A DNA stretch of 54,050 nucleotides from an uncultured beta proteobacterium (GCA_903959855.1 CAJBYR010000106.1:1-54050); one strand, 5' to 3'; positions 1 to 8,727 are shown, counted from the stretch's first letter. Made by a program: numbers and translations. The notes: a model not told the origin generated them from the letters alone.

Positions 1-2089
1 CGGCGAATACATTGGCTGTCATGGCGATTATCGACGTCCGGGTGTGCCCGGGAATCTCCCGAATCAACTGCGTGGCGGCCAGCCCGTCGAGATTGTCCAT
101 CTGCAGGTCCATCAGGATCACGCTGTAGTCCGTCGCCCGTGCCCGTGCGACGGCCTGCAGTCCGTCCTCGGCCGTGTCTACCACCAGACCCGCGGCTTCG
201 AGGAGCATCGTGGCGATTTCCCGGTTGATCGGTTCGTCGTCGACGATCAGAATCCGCTTCCCCGCATGATCTCGCAGGATGGCCTTTTCGGCGTCCACAT
301 TTGCGGCCGGTGGCTGCAGGGAAGCCGTGCTGCGCCTCTTTAGTGTCGCGGTAAACCAGAAGGTGCTGCCGACCCCGGGAGTGCTTTCGACTCCCACCTG
401 GCCCCCCATGAGTTCCGCCAGGCGGCGGGTAATCGCCAGGCCGAGGCCGGTACCACCATACCGGCGCGTCATCGAATTGTCTGCCTGCTCAAAGACGCTG
501 AAGAGCCGAGGCAGTATCGGAGGTTCAATGCCTATGCCGGTGTCGTGCACCTCAAATCGTATCAGGGCCGAGTCCGTGGCTTCACGCTGGGTGACGATGC
601 GCAATGTAACCGCACCCGTTTCAGTGAATTTGACGGCGTTGGTCGCGTAGTTGAGCAATGCCTGTTGCAGGCGGGTGGGGTCGCCAAAAAGATCGGGGAG
701 TGCCTGCCCCGCTTCAGCAAAAAGACAGATTCCCTTTTTCTTTGCGGGTACTGCCAGGATTGAACATACATTGCCCAGCAGGTCGGTGATGCTCACCGGC
801 ACGTCCTCGAGGACTATTTTTCCCGCCTCGATCTTGGAGATGTCGAGGACGTCGTTGATGATCCCCAGCAAGTGGTCGGCTGAGACCCGTATCTGGTTCA
901 GACGTCCCGCCTGAAGGGGGCTGACGTCGCCTCGCTGCAGGAGGTGTGTCATGCCGAGTATTCCATTCATCGGCGTGCGGATTTCGTGGCTCATGTTGGC
1001 CAGGAAAGCGCTCTTGGCCCTGTTCGCCGATTCGGCGGCGTCCCTCGCATCGATCAGTTCTGCAGTGCGCGCGGTCACGATCTCTTCCAGGTGATGCCTG
1101 TGCCTCTCGAGCTCTGCCTCAGCGGCCTTGCGCGCCGTAATGTCGATCCGGTTGCCGACGATGAAGCCGCTGGGTGTGCGATATTCGATGATCAGCAGCC
1201 AGCGGCCATCGTCGAGCAACTGCTCCAGCTGGCTTCCATCAGCTTCGTGATGCTTTTGCACGCGTTCGCGCACCCACTCGTCGATGCGACCTTCGGCTTC
1301 CCTGTATTGCCCGCGCTCGGCGCCTTTGCGGACAATCTCCTCGAAGCTGGCGCCCGGAACGATCAAATCCCGGCTGGTACTGTAGAAGCTCAGATAGGCC
1401 TCATTGCAGATTACAAGGCGGTCATCAGCATCGAAGATCGTAAAGCCTTCCGGGAGTCCGTTAACCGCTTCCTGCAGGAGCTTGCTGGACTGCCGGGCCG
1501 CAAACTCAGCTTCCTTGCGCGCAACTTCGACGCTCTGGTCAATCAGAACCAGGAGCGTTCTGCCATCCTGCTCGAACTCCTCGTGCAGATGAATCACATG
1601 CACATCGCAGGGAATCGTCTGGTCGCCGCCTACCTTGAGCTTCAGCAGTTCTATTGTGTGCGGTGCCGGATCGCTCCGGTCGCGCAATACCTTATGCACC
1701 TGAGCGCGGCTGTCCATGTCGAACAGCAGGAGGGCCGAGCGCCTCTGCAGCGCGGCATTGCGGCTCAGTCCGAGAAACTCGCAGGCCTGATGGTTGGCGT
1801 CGACTACGAATCCGTTGCCATCAACAACCAGTCCGGGCAGGGGCAGAAAATCGAACAGGGAACGGTATTTTTCCAGAGTCAGCGCAACTTCGCTCTGGGC
1901 GTTGGCAAGTTCCTGGTTCTGGATCTCGAGCTCGGTTTGATAAATACGCAACTCTTCGACCAGATGGCGGATGTCCACGTTTTCCGCAGTGTGCGGGTGA
2001 TCGTCTACGAAAGTAGCCTGAGTAAGTTCCAGCGCCTTTCTTGCACGCTCCCGAAGCTCCGTGAGGTTGTTTGCGTACCGATTGCTCAT
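1..2089 (-). CDS. Hybrid sensor histidine kinase, 3' part cut by window edge
   Basis: About 696 codons are visible before the left edge. Order: N-terminal coiled segment, two PAS-like regions (roughly residues 50-150 and 170-280), HisKA with [11 protein letters not shown] (His368), HATPase with DTGIGI and GGTGLGL boxes, then a receiver starting near residue 611 (ILIVDDE) with phospho-acceptor Asp661 in LMDLQM. The receiver's C-terminal end, including the expected Lys-Pro, lies outside the window, so further domains are possible. The ATG at 2089-2087 overlaps the stop of the upstream CheB-CheR gene as ATGA, so the two are translationally coupled. No transmembrane segment is seen, which suggests a cytoplasmic sensor. 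The kinase may receive input from the CheB-CheR-PAS protein, because related proteins elsewhere carry both parts in one chain (inference). Confidence 0.93.
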   Translation of the reverse strand, partial: MSNRYANNLTELRERARKALELTQATFVDDHPHTAENVDIRHLVEELRIYQTELEIQNQELANAQSEVALTLEKYRSLFDFLPLPGLVVDGNGFVVDANHQACEFLGLSRNAALQRRSALLLFDMDSRAQVHKVLRDRSDPAPHTIELLKLKVGGDQTIPCDVHVIHLHEEFEQDGRTLLVLIDQSVEVARKEAEFAARQSSKLLQEAVNGLPEGFTIFDADDRLVICNEAYLSFYSTSRDLIVPGASFEEIVRKGAERGQYREAEGRIDEWVRERVQKHHEADGSQLEQLLDDGRWLLIIEYRTPSGFIVGNRIDITARKAAEAELERHRHHLEEIVTARTAELIDARDAAESANRAKSAFLANMSHEIRTPMNGILGMTHLLQRGDVSPLQAGRLNQIRVSADHLLGIINDVLDISKIEAGKIVLEDVPVSITDLLGNVCSILAVPAKKKGICLFAEAGQALPDLFGDPTRLQQALLNYATNAVKFTETGAVTLRIVTQREATDSALIRFEVHDTGIGIEPPILPRLFSVFEQADNSMTRRYGGTGLGLAITRRLAELMGGQVGVESTPGVGSTFWFTATLKRRSTASLQPPAANVDAEKAILRDHAGKRILIVDDEPINREIATMLLEAAGLVVDTAEDGLQAVARARATDYSVILMDLQMDNLDGLAATQLIREIPGHTRTSIIAMTANVFA

Positions 2090-5022
2090 GATGCCTTGCG
2101 CTGATACCAGCTTGAAATGTTGACGTGACTGACGACGGCCCCGAATTCGGTGCCGGTCACTGGCGCCACGTTCATGACGAACCAGCGCTGCTCGGTTGGC
2201 GAGTGGCAGGGGTATTGCAGCGAGAACATGGGTAGCGTTCCTTCGAGCACCTTGCGCAGGCCTCTGGCAGCTTCTGCCGCGATGAGGCCGTCCTCATGGC
2301 TGCCGGCGCGACAGACATCGAGATAGTTGATGCCGATGCCCGAGTGCAACAGGTCCTTGTCACCGTTGGCACGGGCAAAGCGGCGCCAGGCGGCATTGAC
2401 AAGGGTGATGGTTCCGGCGGGATCGACAACTGCGACATGTTCAGGCAAGGCATCGATGATGGCCTGCAGGCGCCTGGCGTCGTAATGTGCGGTGATGTCT
2501 ACAAAGGTGGCCACGGCGCCGCGGACCGTGGTCGAGGGTATCAGGTAGGGCAGGATGCGCACCAGGAAGGTCTGCTTTCCATCGACGCTTTCGATTTCCC
2601 GCTCGATCATGCGCTCCGTCCTCAGCGTTGTTTCGAGGTCCTTCATCAGGTCCGGATAGGCGAGCAGGTTGGAAATCTCGTCCAGCGGCCGCCCCACGTC
2701 CGATTCCCGCAGCTTGAATATCTGCGTGGCATCGGGGCTGAAGCGGGTGATCACCAACTGGGCATCGACGAACACGGTCGCCACGCCGGCGGCCTTGGCC
2801 ATGCCGTCGAGATCGGCATTGGCCGAGTTGAGAGCCAGCATCTTCTCCTGGAATTCGGAGTTGACCGTACTCATCTCTTCGTTGACCGACTGCAGTTCCT
2901 CGTTCGAGCTTTGCAACTCCTCGTTGGAAGCCATCAGTTCTTCGTTGGTGGCCTGCAGTTCCTCATTGGACGTTTCCAGTTCCTCGATCGTGGCCTGCAG
3001 GCTTTCACGCGTTGCGCCCAGTTCCCGCTCAAGAATGCTGACCCGGGCCATGGTTTCGGCATCGACGTTGACCGACTCCATCTTGGGAGCCATGCGCGTC
3101 GCCTCTACCTCGAAGCAGAGCAGGGTCAGGCGCTCTTCGCTTTCGGAAGCGATCGGATGCACGGAGAGCCGCAGGCTGCGCAACTCGCCATTTTGCAGGG
3201 TTACCTCTACCCGGTCGGAGACGATCGAACAGTGGTCCCGGGCGGACTTGTAGAGCAGAGCGGCGGCAACGGGCGTCAGCGCTTCGGGCAACAGGCGGTT
3301 GATCTCCAGGCTCGCCGCGCCTTCGCGGGCGCGCAGGTAGGCATTGACGTCGCCGTAGAGGTGCACCGCCTCATGGCTGGCGTTGACGATGATCGCGGGC
3401 GGCGTGTAGCGGGCCAGCAGCGCGGCGGTGCCGGCATCGGCGACGCTGTTGTCGTTCGCTCGCCGCCGGCCTCTTTCGCCATGCGGTCCTTTGCTCCCGA
3501 GAGTCGGCAGATAGGCCGAGCGGCCCTTGCGATCCATCAGCGGCAGCGACATCACACCCTTGCGCCGGAACAGCTTGTGCTTGGCGTTGATGGTCTGCAG
3601 GCCTTCCGTGACGGCCGCCAGAGACTCGCTGGGGCCAAGCAGCAGCGCGCCACCCTGATTGATCGCGTACTGCAGGGTGCGCAAGGCGCGCTCCTGGGCG
3701 GCAGACTTGAAATAGATCAGCGTGTTGCGGCAGGCCACCAGGTCCATCTTGGTGAAAGGAGGATCTGCGAGCAGGTTGTGGCGGGCGAACACGATGCACT
3801 GGCGCAGGTCGTTCTTGATGACGAAGTTGTCGCCCTTCTTGACGAAGAAGCGCTCCAGCCGTTCGGGGGAAAGCTCCGCCGCCGCCGATTCCGGATACTG
3901 CCCGACCCCCGCTGTTTCGACGCATTGCTGGTCGACGTCGGTGGCGAAGATCTTCAGGTTGGGCCAGCGCTGCTCACGCTCGAAAGCCTCGATGAACAAC
4001 ATTCCAATGGTATAGGCCTCTTCACCGGTTGCGGTGCCCGCGACCCACACCCGGATCGTGTCGTTGCCCTGCTTTTCCGCCACCATCGGTGCGATCACCT
4101 TCTCCGCGAGCAGGGCGAAGGTCTCCGGATCGCGGAAGAAGCTGGTCACCGAGATCAACATTTCCCGGCGCAGTGTGATCACTTCGCCGCGGTCGTTCTC
4201 CAGGCGGTCGAGGTATTGGTAGAGCTCCGGCGTGTGGCGCACCTGCATGCGTCGCTCAATGCGGCGCATCACGGTGGCCGGCTTGTAATCCGAGAAGTCG
4301 ATGCCGCCGATCTGGTGCAGCAGTTGCAGGATGACGGACAGCACCTCGTCATTGGTCATCGTCGCATAGGGAATGACCTTGACCGTCGGCTCGACTTCCT
4401 TGTAGGGCACATTGTTGATGTGCGCGATCAGGCGTAGCGGCAGCTCCTCGGCCGGCAGGATCGCATCGACGATGCCCGTCGCGATCACGCTGCGCGGCAT
4501 GCCGTCGAACTTGGCGGACTCCGGTTCCTGGGACAGCAGGAAACCGCCTGCCGCATTGATGGCGACCGCGCCGCGCGTGCCGTCGGTGCCCGTGCCGGAC
4601 AGGATCACGCCGACCGCGTGGCGGCCGTAGGTTTCCGCCAGCGACGCGAGAAATATGTCGATCGGCAATGTCAGGCCACGCGGATTCTTCGGTGTCAGGC
4701 GCAGGCGTCCTGTCGTGACGTGCATCAATGCGGCGGGCGGGATCAGGTAGACGTGGTCGGCCTCGATCGGCATGTCATCCTCGACCACGGTCACGGGCAT
4801 CTCCGTGTGGCGGGCCAGCAGGTTGCTCATCATGCTCTTGTGGTCCGGAGACAAGTGCTGAACCACCACATACGCCGCTCCACTATCTACCGGGCAGGCC
4901 TTGAAGAATTTTTCCAGCGCATCCAGACCGCCGGCAGACGCCCCGACGCAAACCACGTAGCCGTCGAAGCCCGTATCGCCGGCCGCTCGATGCCGGGCTT
5001 TTTCTGAGGTGAGCGCTTTCAT
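2086..5022 (-). CDS. CheB methylesterase-CheR methyltransferase-PAS fusion protein
   Basis: 978 aa. The N-terminus is a CheB methylesterase without a receiver: GASAGG with Ser29, His56 in QHLSPDH and Asp147 in GTGTDG form the expected triad. A CheR methyltransferase follows (about 245-490), with an arginine-rich N-subdomain (MRRIERRM) and a SAM loop reading AGTATGEEAY where CheR usually has AGCSTGEEPY. Residues about 660-727 are a long coiled coil of repeated NEELQ-type heptads, followed by two PAS regions (about 740-830 and 860-960). Such proteins join receptor-type glutamate methylation to PAS sensing. No MCP, CheA or CheW is in the window, so the methylation target is unknown. The gene is coupled by ATGA overlaps to the CarH-like regulator upstream and to the kinase downstream. 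Confidence 0.93.
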   Translation of the reverse strand: MKALTSEKARHRAAGDTGFDGYVVCVGASAGGLDALEKFFKACPVDSGAAYVVVQHLSPDHKSMMSNLLARHTEMPVTVVEDDMPIEADHVYLIPPAALMHVTTGRLRLTPKNPRGLTLPIDIFLASLAETYGRHAVGVILSGTGTDGTRGAVAINAAGGFLLSQEPESAKFDGMPRSVIATGIVDAILPAEELPLRLIAHINNVPYKEVEPTVKVIPYATMTNDEVLSVILQLLHQIGGIDFSDYKPATVMRRIERRMQVRHTPELYQYLDRLENDRGEVITLRREMLISVTSFFRDPETFALLAEKVIAPMVAEKQGNDTIRVWVAGTATGEEAYTIGMLFIEAFEREQRWPNLKIFATDVDQQCVETAGVGQYPESAAAELSPERLERFFVKKGDNFVIKNDLRQCIVFARHNLLADPPFTKMDLVACRNTLIYFKSAAQERALRTLQYAINQGGALLLGPSESLAAVTEGLQTINAKHKLFRRKGVMSLPLMDRKGRSAYLPTLGSKGPHGERGRRRANDNSVADAGTAALLARYTPPAIIVNASHEAVHLYGDVNAYLRAREGAASLEINRLLPEALTPVAAALLYKSARDHCSIVSDRVEVTLQNGELRSLRLSVHPIASESEERLTLLCFEVEATRMAPKMESVNVDAETMARVSILERELGATRESLQATIEELETSNEELQATNEELMASNEELQSSNEELQSVNEEMSTVNSEFQEKMLALNSANADLDGMAKAAGVATVFVDAQLVITRFSPDATQIFKLRESDVGRPLDEISNLLAYPDLMKDLETTLRTERMIEREIESVDGKQTFLVRILPYLIPSTTVRGAVATFVDITAHYDARRLQAIIDALPEHVAVVDPAGTITLVNAAWRRFARANGDKDLLHSGIGINYLDVCRAGSHEDGLIAAEAARGLRKVLEGTLPMFSLQYPCHSPTEQRWFVMNVAPVTGTEFGAVVSHVNISSWYQRKAS

Positions 5023-5966
5023 CCGGTGGCCTTCGTAGTGCGTTTGGAGCTTCGGTCAAGAAACATGCGTGACTGCAGTGCATCGCGAAGCTGGTTCATC
5101 GATGAGAGGTCCATTGTACCGGCGGGCAGATTGCTGATCTTCGCCATGCCTGCACCGCCAAGCCAGAGGGCGGTGTCTGCAGGCAGGGATGCACGCAATT
5201 GCCGGATCAAGGGTCCAAGCAATCTTGGGGGGTAGTGGCAACTTGCAGACAGTCCGACCGCCGCTACGCGGTAGGCTTCCGCCGCCTTGACGATTTCTCC
5301 CAGCGGCAAACTTTCAGGCAGTTGCAGGCTTGAGATGCCGGCTTCGCTGACTGCGGCATGGACCATTGCCAATCCAAGGGTATGCAGCTCTCCGGCAGGG
5401 GTTGTGAGGAGAATTGCGGGCTTTCTCATGTCACCCATCAAGCGACTGGCCTCTCGCGAAAGAAAGCTCTCGAGGACTGAGGAATAGAGGTGCTCGGCAT
5501 GAACCGGGAGTGCGCCGCGAGCCCACTCTTCGCCTACCATGTAAGTCAGAGGAGCGGCGATTTCCTCGACGAAATCGAGCATTGATCGATTCTTCCGCTC
5601 TTTCTCGAGCAAGGTGGTGAGTTTCGGAACCTGATGGGCCTGAAGCGCGGCAAGCATTGCGCGAATCCCATCGGCTACCGGACCTGAAGATGTCAACTCG
5701 AAAACTGTCGTCTCACCCGACGGCCCCGCCCGAACCAATTCGGGAATGACCTTGCCAACCCTCTCGCCTGCAGCGATTCTGCGGGAAATCTCATGCAGGG
5801 TCCGGACATCGCTGTCGCAATATTCGCGCTGGCCCGATTCCGCACGCAACGGGCGTGGAAAGCCGAAGCGTTGCTCCCATTTCCGCAAGGTGTGTATGCC
5901 TAGGCCTGTTTGCCTGGCGACTACGCCTATTGAGACCAAAATATACCGCAGTCCATGTGTGTCCAA
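5019..5966 (-). CDS. CarH/LitR-like MerR regulator with cobalamin-binding domain
   Basis: 315 aa. Residues 8-75 form a MerR winged helix (IGVVARQTGLGIHTLRKWEQRFG). A helical bundle follows with W148-x9-E158-H159, the W-x9-EH motif that caps the upper axial face of B12 in CarH photoreceptors. The C-terminal Rossmann-like domain has E193-x-H195-xx-G, then 41 residues to SAS, then 27 residues to GG (270-271). That matches the base-off cobalamin signature, with His195 as lower ligand. By family knowledge it is a DNA-binding repressor that uses adenosyl- or methylcobalamin and is often light-responsive. It is the first gene of a three-gene coupled operon. The ATG at 5966 has no clear ribosome site, so a leaderless message or a nearby start such as TTG at codon 10 is possible. 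Light sensing is inference. Confidence 0.9.
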   Translation of the reverse strand: MDTHGLRYILVSIGVVARQTGLGIHTLRKWEQRFGFPRPLRAESGQREYCDSDVRTLHEISRRIAAGERVGKVIPELVRAGPSGETTVFELTSSGPVADGIRAMLAALQAHQVPKLTTLLEKERKNRSMLDFVEEIAAPLTYMVGEEWARGALPVHAEHLYSSVLESFLSREASRLMGDMRKPAILLTTPAGELHTLGLAMVHAAVSEAGISSLQLPESLPLGEIVKAAEAYRVAAVGLSASCHYPPRLLGPLIRQLRASLPADTALWLGGAGMAKISNLPAGTMDLSSMNQLRDALQSRMFLDRSSKRTTKATG

Positions 5967-5978
5967 AGCGCCAGTTTA

Positions 5979-5997
5979 GTCTAGCCCAAACCTAGAC
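5979..5997. promoter_or_regulatory. Inverted repeat GTCTAG-N7-CTAGAC, candidate operator
   Basis: Perfect 6+6 bp dyad with a 7 bp spacer, 13-31 bp upstream of the CarH-like start codon. A possible -10 (TAAACT on the minus strand, 5977-5972) lies just downstream. The position suits autoregulation by a MerR dimer, but the binding protein is not known. Confidence 0.5.
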
Positions 5998-5998
5998 A

Positions 5999-6014
5999 TT
6001 TGATGCGGATCAAA
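5999..6014. promoter_or_regulatory. FNR/CRP-family box TTTGATGCGGATCAAA
   Basis: Perfect 16 bp palindrome that contains the FNR/ANR/DNR consensus TTGAT-N4-ATCAA at 6000-6013. Its centre at 6006.5 is about 40 bp upstream of the CarH-like start codon. A class II arrangement (centre near -41.5) would put the transcription start almost at the ATG. It suggests low-oxygen or nitric-oxide control of the sensory operon. Confidence 0.7.
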
Positions 6015-6163
6015 AGTCTGCTGCGGTACACAAAACCGAAATTGTCAAAACACTCGGGATCAGGTGCATGAATATTGCGCCATCGGCAGCCCACCCCAGC
6101 TCCAGGTGCGCGGGTACTCGGTGAGTCAGGACGATGAAGGCTCGTCGGCCTTCAGCAAGTCTT

Positions 6164-6970
6164 TTATCCGACCTGCGTCCGCAGCACGTCGCGGGTCGTC
6201 GGATCGGCGGCAAACATGTGTTCGACGCGCAGCGACGACAGGGTGATGTCCTGCGGTGCGCCAAACGTCGTAAACATGCTGAAGAACGCCAGTTCGCCGT
6301 GGGCCGTGGCGTAGCGCGGGGTCAGCATCGGCGTTGCTGGTTGCAGGCCTGCGCGATGAAGGAATCGTGCCCCGAGGCGCGCTCGCAGCAGCGCGGCAAA
6401 CGCGTCCACCCGTGGCGCCAGCGCAGGCTGCACCGACACCTCGTTCATGAGCTGTGCCAGGAACACGGGGCCGACCTCGTGCAGGTTGACCATGGACTTG
6501 GTGAATCCCTCGGGATGGGCAAGCAGGTCGAGGATGTTGATGGTCGCATCGGGCGCCAGATCGGCAACCCAGGGCATCAATGTGACAGCGAGCCATCTGG
6601 CGCCGCGATTCATCTGCAACACGTTCCATTCGGCGTCGATGACCAGCGCCGGGGTTGGGTCATGCGCGTGCAGCAGTTGCGTCAATGCCTCGTTGGCCTG
6701 CGCCAGTGCCGGGTCGCCCAGGCGGGCGGTGCCGTAGGCCGGAGCGAAGCCGGCTTGAAGCAGCGCCAGATTGCGCAGTGCCAGCGGCGTGTCCAGTTCG
6801 CCCATCCATGCCATCAGCAAGTCGCGACTTGGCCTGGCGCGGCCGCTTTCGACGAAGCTGACGTGGCGCTGCGACACCCCGATCCGCATTGACAGTTCCA
6901 GCTGGCTCAAACGGCGGGCCTTGCGTGCCCGCTGCAGGGTAATCGGCAGGCTTTGGGTCGGTTCATTCAT
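6164..6970 (-). CDS. XRE-family regulator with MmyB-like ligand domain
   Basis: 268 aa from ATG 6970, chosen because the helix-turn-helix begins about ten residues later. Residues 10-65 are an XRE helix-turn-helix (ARKARRLSQLELSMRIGVSQ, then RHVSFVESGRARPSRDLL). Residues 95-260 resemble the PAS-like MmyB ligand domain (PTPALVIDAEWNVLQMN, and a C-terminal FTTFGAPQDITLSSLRVEHMF). Actinobacterial MmyB-type proteins bind small hydrophobic ligands; the ligand here is unknown. The gene is divergent from the DUF2834-like membrane gene at 7077, which is its most likely target by position. About 150 bp separate its stop from the FNR box of the next operon. Confidence 0.87.
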   Translation of the reverse strand: MNEPTQSLPITLQRARKARRLSQLELSMRIGVSQRHVSFVESGRARPSRDLLMAWMGELDTPLALRNLALLQAGFAPAYGTARLGDPALAQANEALTQLLHAHDPTPALVIDAEWNVLQMNRGARWLAVTLMPWVADLAPDATINILDLLAHPEGFTKSMVNLHEVGPVFLAQLMNEVSVQPALAPRVDAFAALLRARLGARFLHRAGLQPATPMLTPRYATAHGELAFFSMFTTFGAPQDITLSSLRVEHMFAADPTTRDVLRTQVG

Positions 6971-7005
6971 GGCGGGATTGAACCACAACCAAGCATCGAT
7001 CCGAC

Positions 7006-7018
7006 TACCTGCAAGGTA
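7006..7018. promoter_or_regulatory. Inverted repeat TACCT-GCA-AGGTA, possible operator
   Basis: Short perfect dyad in the 106 bp divergent region between the XRE regulator and the DUF2834-like gene. The position fits an autoregulatory XRE operator, but the sequence is short and no family consensus was applied. Confidence 0.3.
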
Positions 7019-7076
7019 ATTGCGGCCATGATTTCCGTGCCGGATACTGGGCCGGAAACTTTCCGAAGGACGACAA

Positions 7077-7367
7077 ATGAAACAGGCGCTATTGATCGGA
7101 ACGCTCGCCGGATTCGGTGCCCTGACGGCGGCGGCACTTTGGCAGCATGGATTTATAGGAATACTCGCGTCTCCGCTGCAGAGCCTTGCCGCGGGCCAGA
7201 TCTTTGCCGACCTGGTCATCGCACTGGCGCTGGTTATGGTCTGGATATGGAACGATGCCAGGGCGCGCGGTCGTGTCGCCTGGCCCTGGCTTGTCGCCAC
7301 ACTGGCCTTCGGTTCGTTCGGGCCGCTGCTCTACCTGCTTTTGCGTGAGGCGAAATCCCGGTCCTGA
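7077..7367 (+). CDS. DUF2834-like small membrane protein
   Basis: 96 aa with three hydrophobic segments (about residues 4-22, 42-60 and 70-90). The pattern FADLVIALALVMVWIW, then a polar loop, then a GPLLYLLLRE ending resembles DUF2834 proteins of unknown function. A Shine-Dalgarno-like AAGGA precedes the ATG. It faces the XRE/MmyB-like regulator across a short divergent promoter region. A perfect 12 bp palindrome, CTACCGCGGTAG (7369-7380), follows the stop and lies between this gene and the convergent nifM. It has no T-tract, so it was not called a terminator. Confidence 0.75.
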   Translation: MKQALLIGTLAGFGALTAAALWQHGFIGILASPLQSLAAGQIFADLVIALALVMVWIWNDARARGRVAWPWLVATLAFGSFGPLLYLLLREAKSRS

Positions 7368-7424
7368 TCTACCGCGGTAGGCGCAGTCTGATTCTTGGCC
7401 CCGGGCGCGGGTCGTTGTTCCGGG

Positions 7425-8276
7425 TCAGGCCCCCGCTGCGGCCCGGCTTCGCAATGATTTGATCCAGGACTTCTGGCAGATGCTGCGGCGCTGTTGTTCG
7501 AGGTGCTCGCGGATGTTAGCGCGCACTTCGTCGAGTTGCGACTGGCGTTCTGGATTGATGGTCTCGCAGTGGATCAGGTGGTAACCCAGCTCGGATTCGA
7601 CGGGTTCCGACAAGCTCGCCTCGGCCAGGGCAAACGCGACCGCTTCGAGCTCGGGGTAAAGCTGGCCGCGCGGCACGGTACCGAGCAGGCCGCCATTCAT
7701 GGCCGTGGGGCACTCGGAATGTTTCAGCGCCTGCTCGGCGAAACGTTCGGGTGATTTGGCTAGCCGGGCATAGATGGCCTCGATCCTGGCCCGGGCAGCC
7801 GGGCGCTCGTTGCCGGCGAGCTGTTCGTTGATGGTGACCAGGATGTGGCGCAGCACCCGCGTCTCGGCGCGGCGAAAGCGATCCATGTGCATGAACCAGA
7901 AAATCTCGACTTCGGTATCGCTCACCACCGCCGAGGTCGTCGCAATCTTTTCCAGGACCGCCTCCACCACCATGTCGCGCTCCACCGCCTGCCGCAACAA
8001 TGGCGCGTCGAGGCCGATGCGATCGAGGTCGGCGTTGAACTCGTCGTCGCTGGCGTAACGCTCGCGAATTTCCATCAGGCTGGTTTCGATCGAAGATTCC
8101 GGCAGCATCACGCTGGCGGCTTCCGGCGTCGTCAGGATCAGGGTCTCGATTTCGTGCTGCTTTGCCGCGACGGTCTTTACCCGCCGCAGCTCGTCGGCCG
8201 CCAACACGTCGAGCGGCTTGCTGTAAAGCCTCGCCGCCAGCTTGAGTGCCAGATAGATGCCGCCCGGCTCATCCAT
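7425..8276 (-). CDS. nifM: Nitrogen fixation protein NifM, PpiC-type prolyl isomerase
   Basis: 283 aa, normal for NifM. The N-terminal helical part is followed by a parvulin/PpiC domain (about 135-235: RVLRHILVTINEQ, LGTVPRGQLYPELEAVAFAL, ELGYHLIHCE). In Azotobacter and Klebsiella NifM is required for folding and activity of NifH, the nitrogenase iron protein. No signal peptide is seen, so the protein is cytoplasmic, unlike SurA. It is the last gene of the nifV-cysE-orf-nifW-nifZ-nifM operon, and its start overlaps the nifZ stop by 8 bp. Identification rests on sequence style and on the nif context. Confidence 0.93.
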   Translation of the reverse strand: MDEPGGIYLALKLAARLYSKPLDVLAADELRRVKTVAAKQHEIETLILTTPEAASVMLPESSIETSLMEIRERYASDDEFNADLDRIGLDAPLLRQAVERDMVVEAVLEKIATTSAVVSDTEVEIFWFMHMDRFRRAETRVLRHILVTINEQLAGNERPAARARIEAIYARLAKSPERFAEQALKHSECPTAMNGGLLGTVPRGQLYPELEAVAFALAEASLSEPVESELGYHLIHCETINPERQSQLDEVRANIREHLEQQRRSICQKSWIKSLRSRAAAGA

Positions 8277-8727
8277 CGCTGCCGGCCCATTCGGTCAATG
8301 CCGCTTCTGGCACCTGCAGCGGGTTTCCCGGCAAGCAGTCGAAATGCACGTGATAGAGCACTCCCTGCGCCGCGGAGCGATCAAGATTGAGTACCTCGCC
8401 GGGGCTGCCCAGGGGTACGCGCACCTCGCCGCGGATCGCCAGCGCGCGTGCGGCACGGACCTTCTGCCGCACCTCGAAGCGGTTTTCGATCCAGGGTTCG
8501 TCAGTGTCGATAAGCTCTTCTTCGCGGCAGCCGATGACGCGGCCTTCGTCGAGGAAATGCACGGAGTAGATGATCTGGTCCTGGAGGAAGGTGCCGACGT
8601 CGCGCACGTGTCCGATGCGGCCGCGGCGCACCAGCAGGTCACCGGTTTCGACGCCGGGGAAGGTGCCGTCGTTGCGCACGTTGCGCGTCACGCGCACGGC
8701 ATCGCCCAGGGTCCAGCGCGGCCTCAC
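8269..8727 (-). CDS. nifZ: Nitrogen fixation protein NifZ
   Basis: 152 aa from a GTG start at 8727, preceded by AGGAG with a 6 nt gap. The only upstream ATG in frame would add 23 residues that do not look conserved. The NifZ domain is near the N-terminus: WTLGDAVRVTRNVRNDGTFPG, then GDLLVRRGRIGHVRDVGTFL and a VHFLDEGRVIGCREEELI stretch. NifZ acts in maturation of the second P-cluster pair of the MoFe protein. The C-terminal third contains a second beta-rich stretch. It overlaps nifM by 8 bp and is separated from nifW by 155 bp holding a strong hairpin. Confidence 0.92.
   Translation of the reverse strand: MRPRWTLGDAVRVTRNVRNDGTFPGVETGDLLVRRGRIGHVRDVGTFLQDQIIYSVHFLDEGRVIGCREEELIDTDEPWIENRFEVRQKVRAARALAIRGEVRVPLGSPGEVLNLDRSAAQGVLYHVHFDCLPGNPLQVPEAALTEWAGSDG

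Noticed and set aside
944-4437. Long plus-strand reading frames (386 and 713 codons) opposite the kinase and CheB-CheR genes
   Set aside because: They are antisense shadows of strongly conserved minus-strand domains and read as low-complexity Gly/Arg/Gln/His-rich sequence.
7369-7380. CTACCGCGGTAG palindrome as a terminator between the DUF2834-like gene and nifM
   Set aside because: A short stem with no loop and no T-tract; function unsupported.
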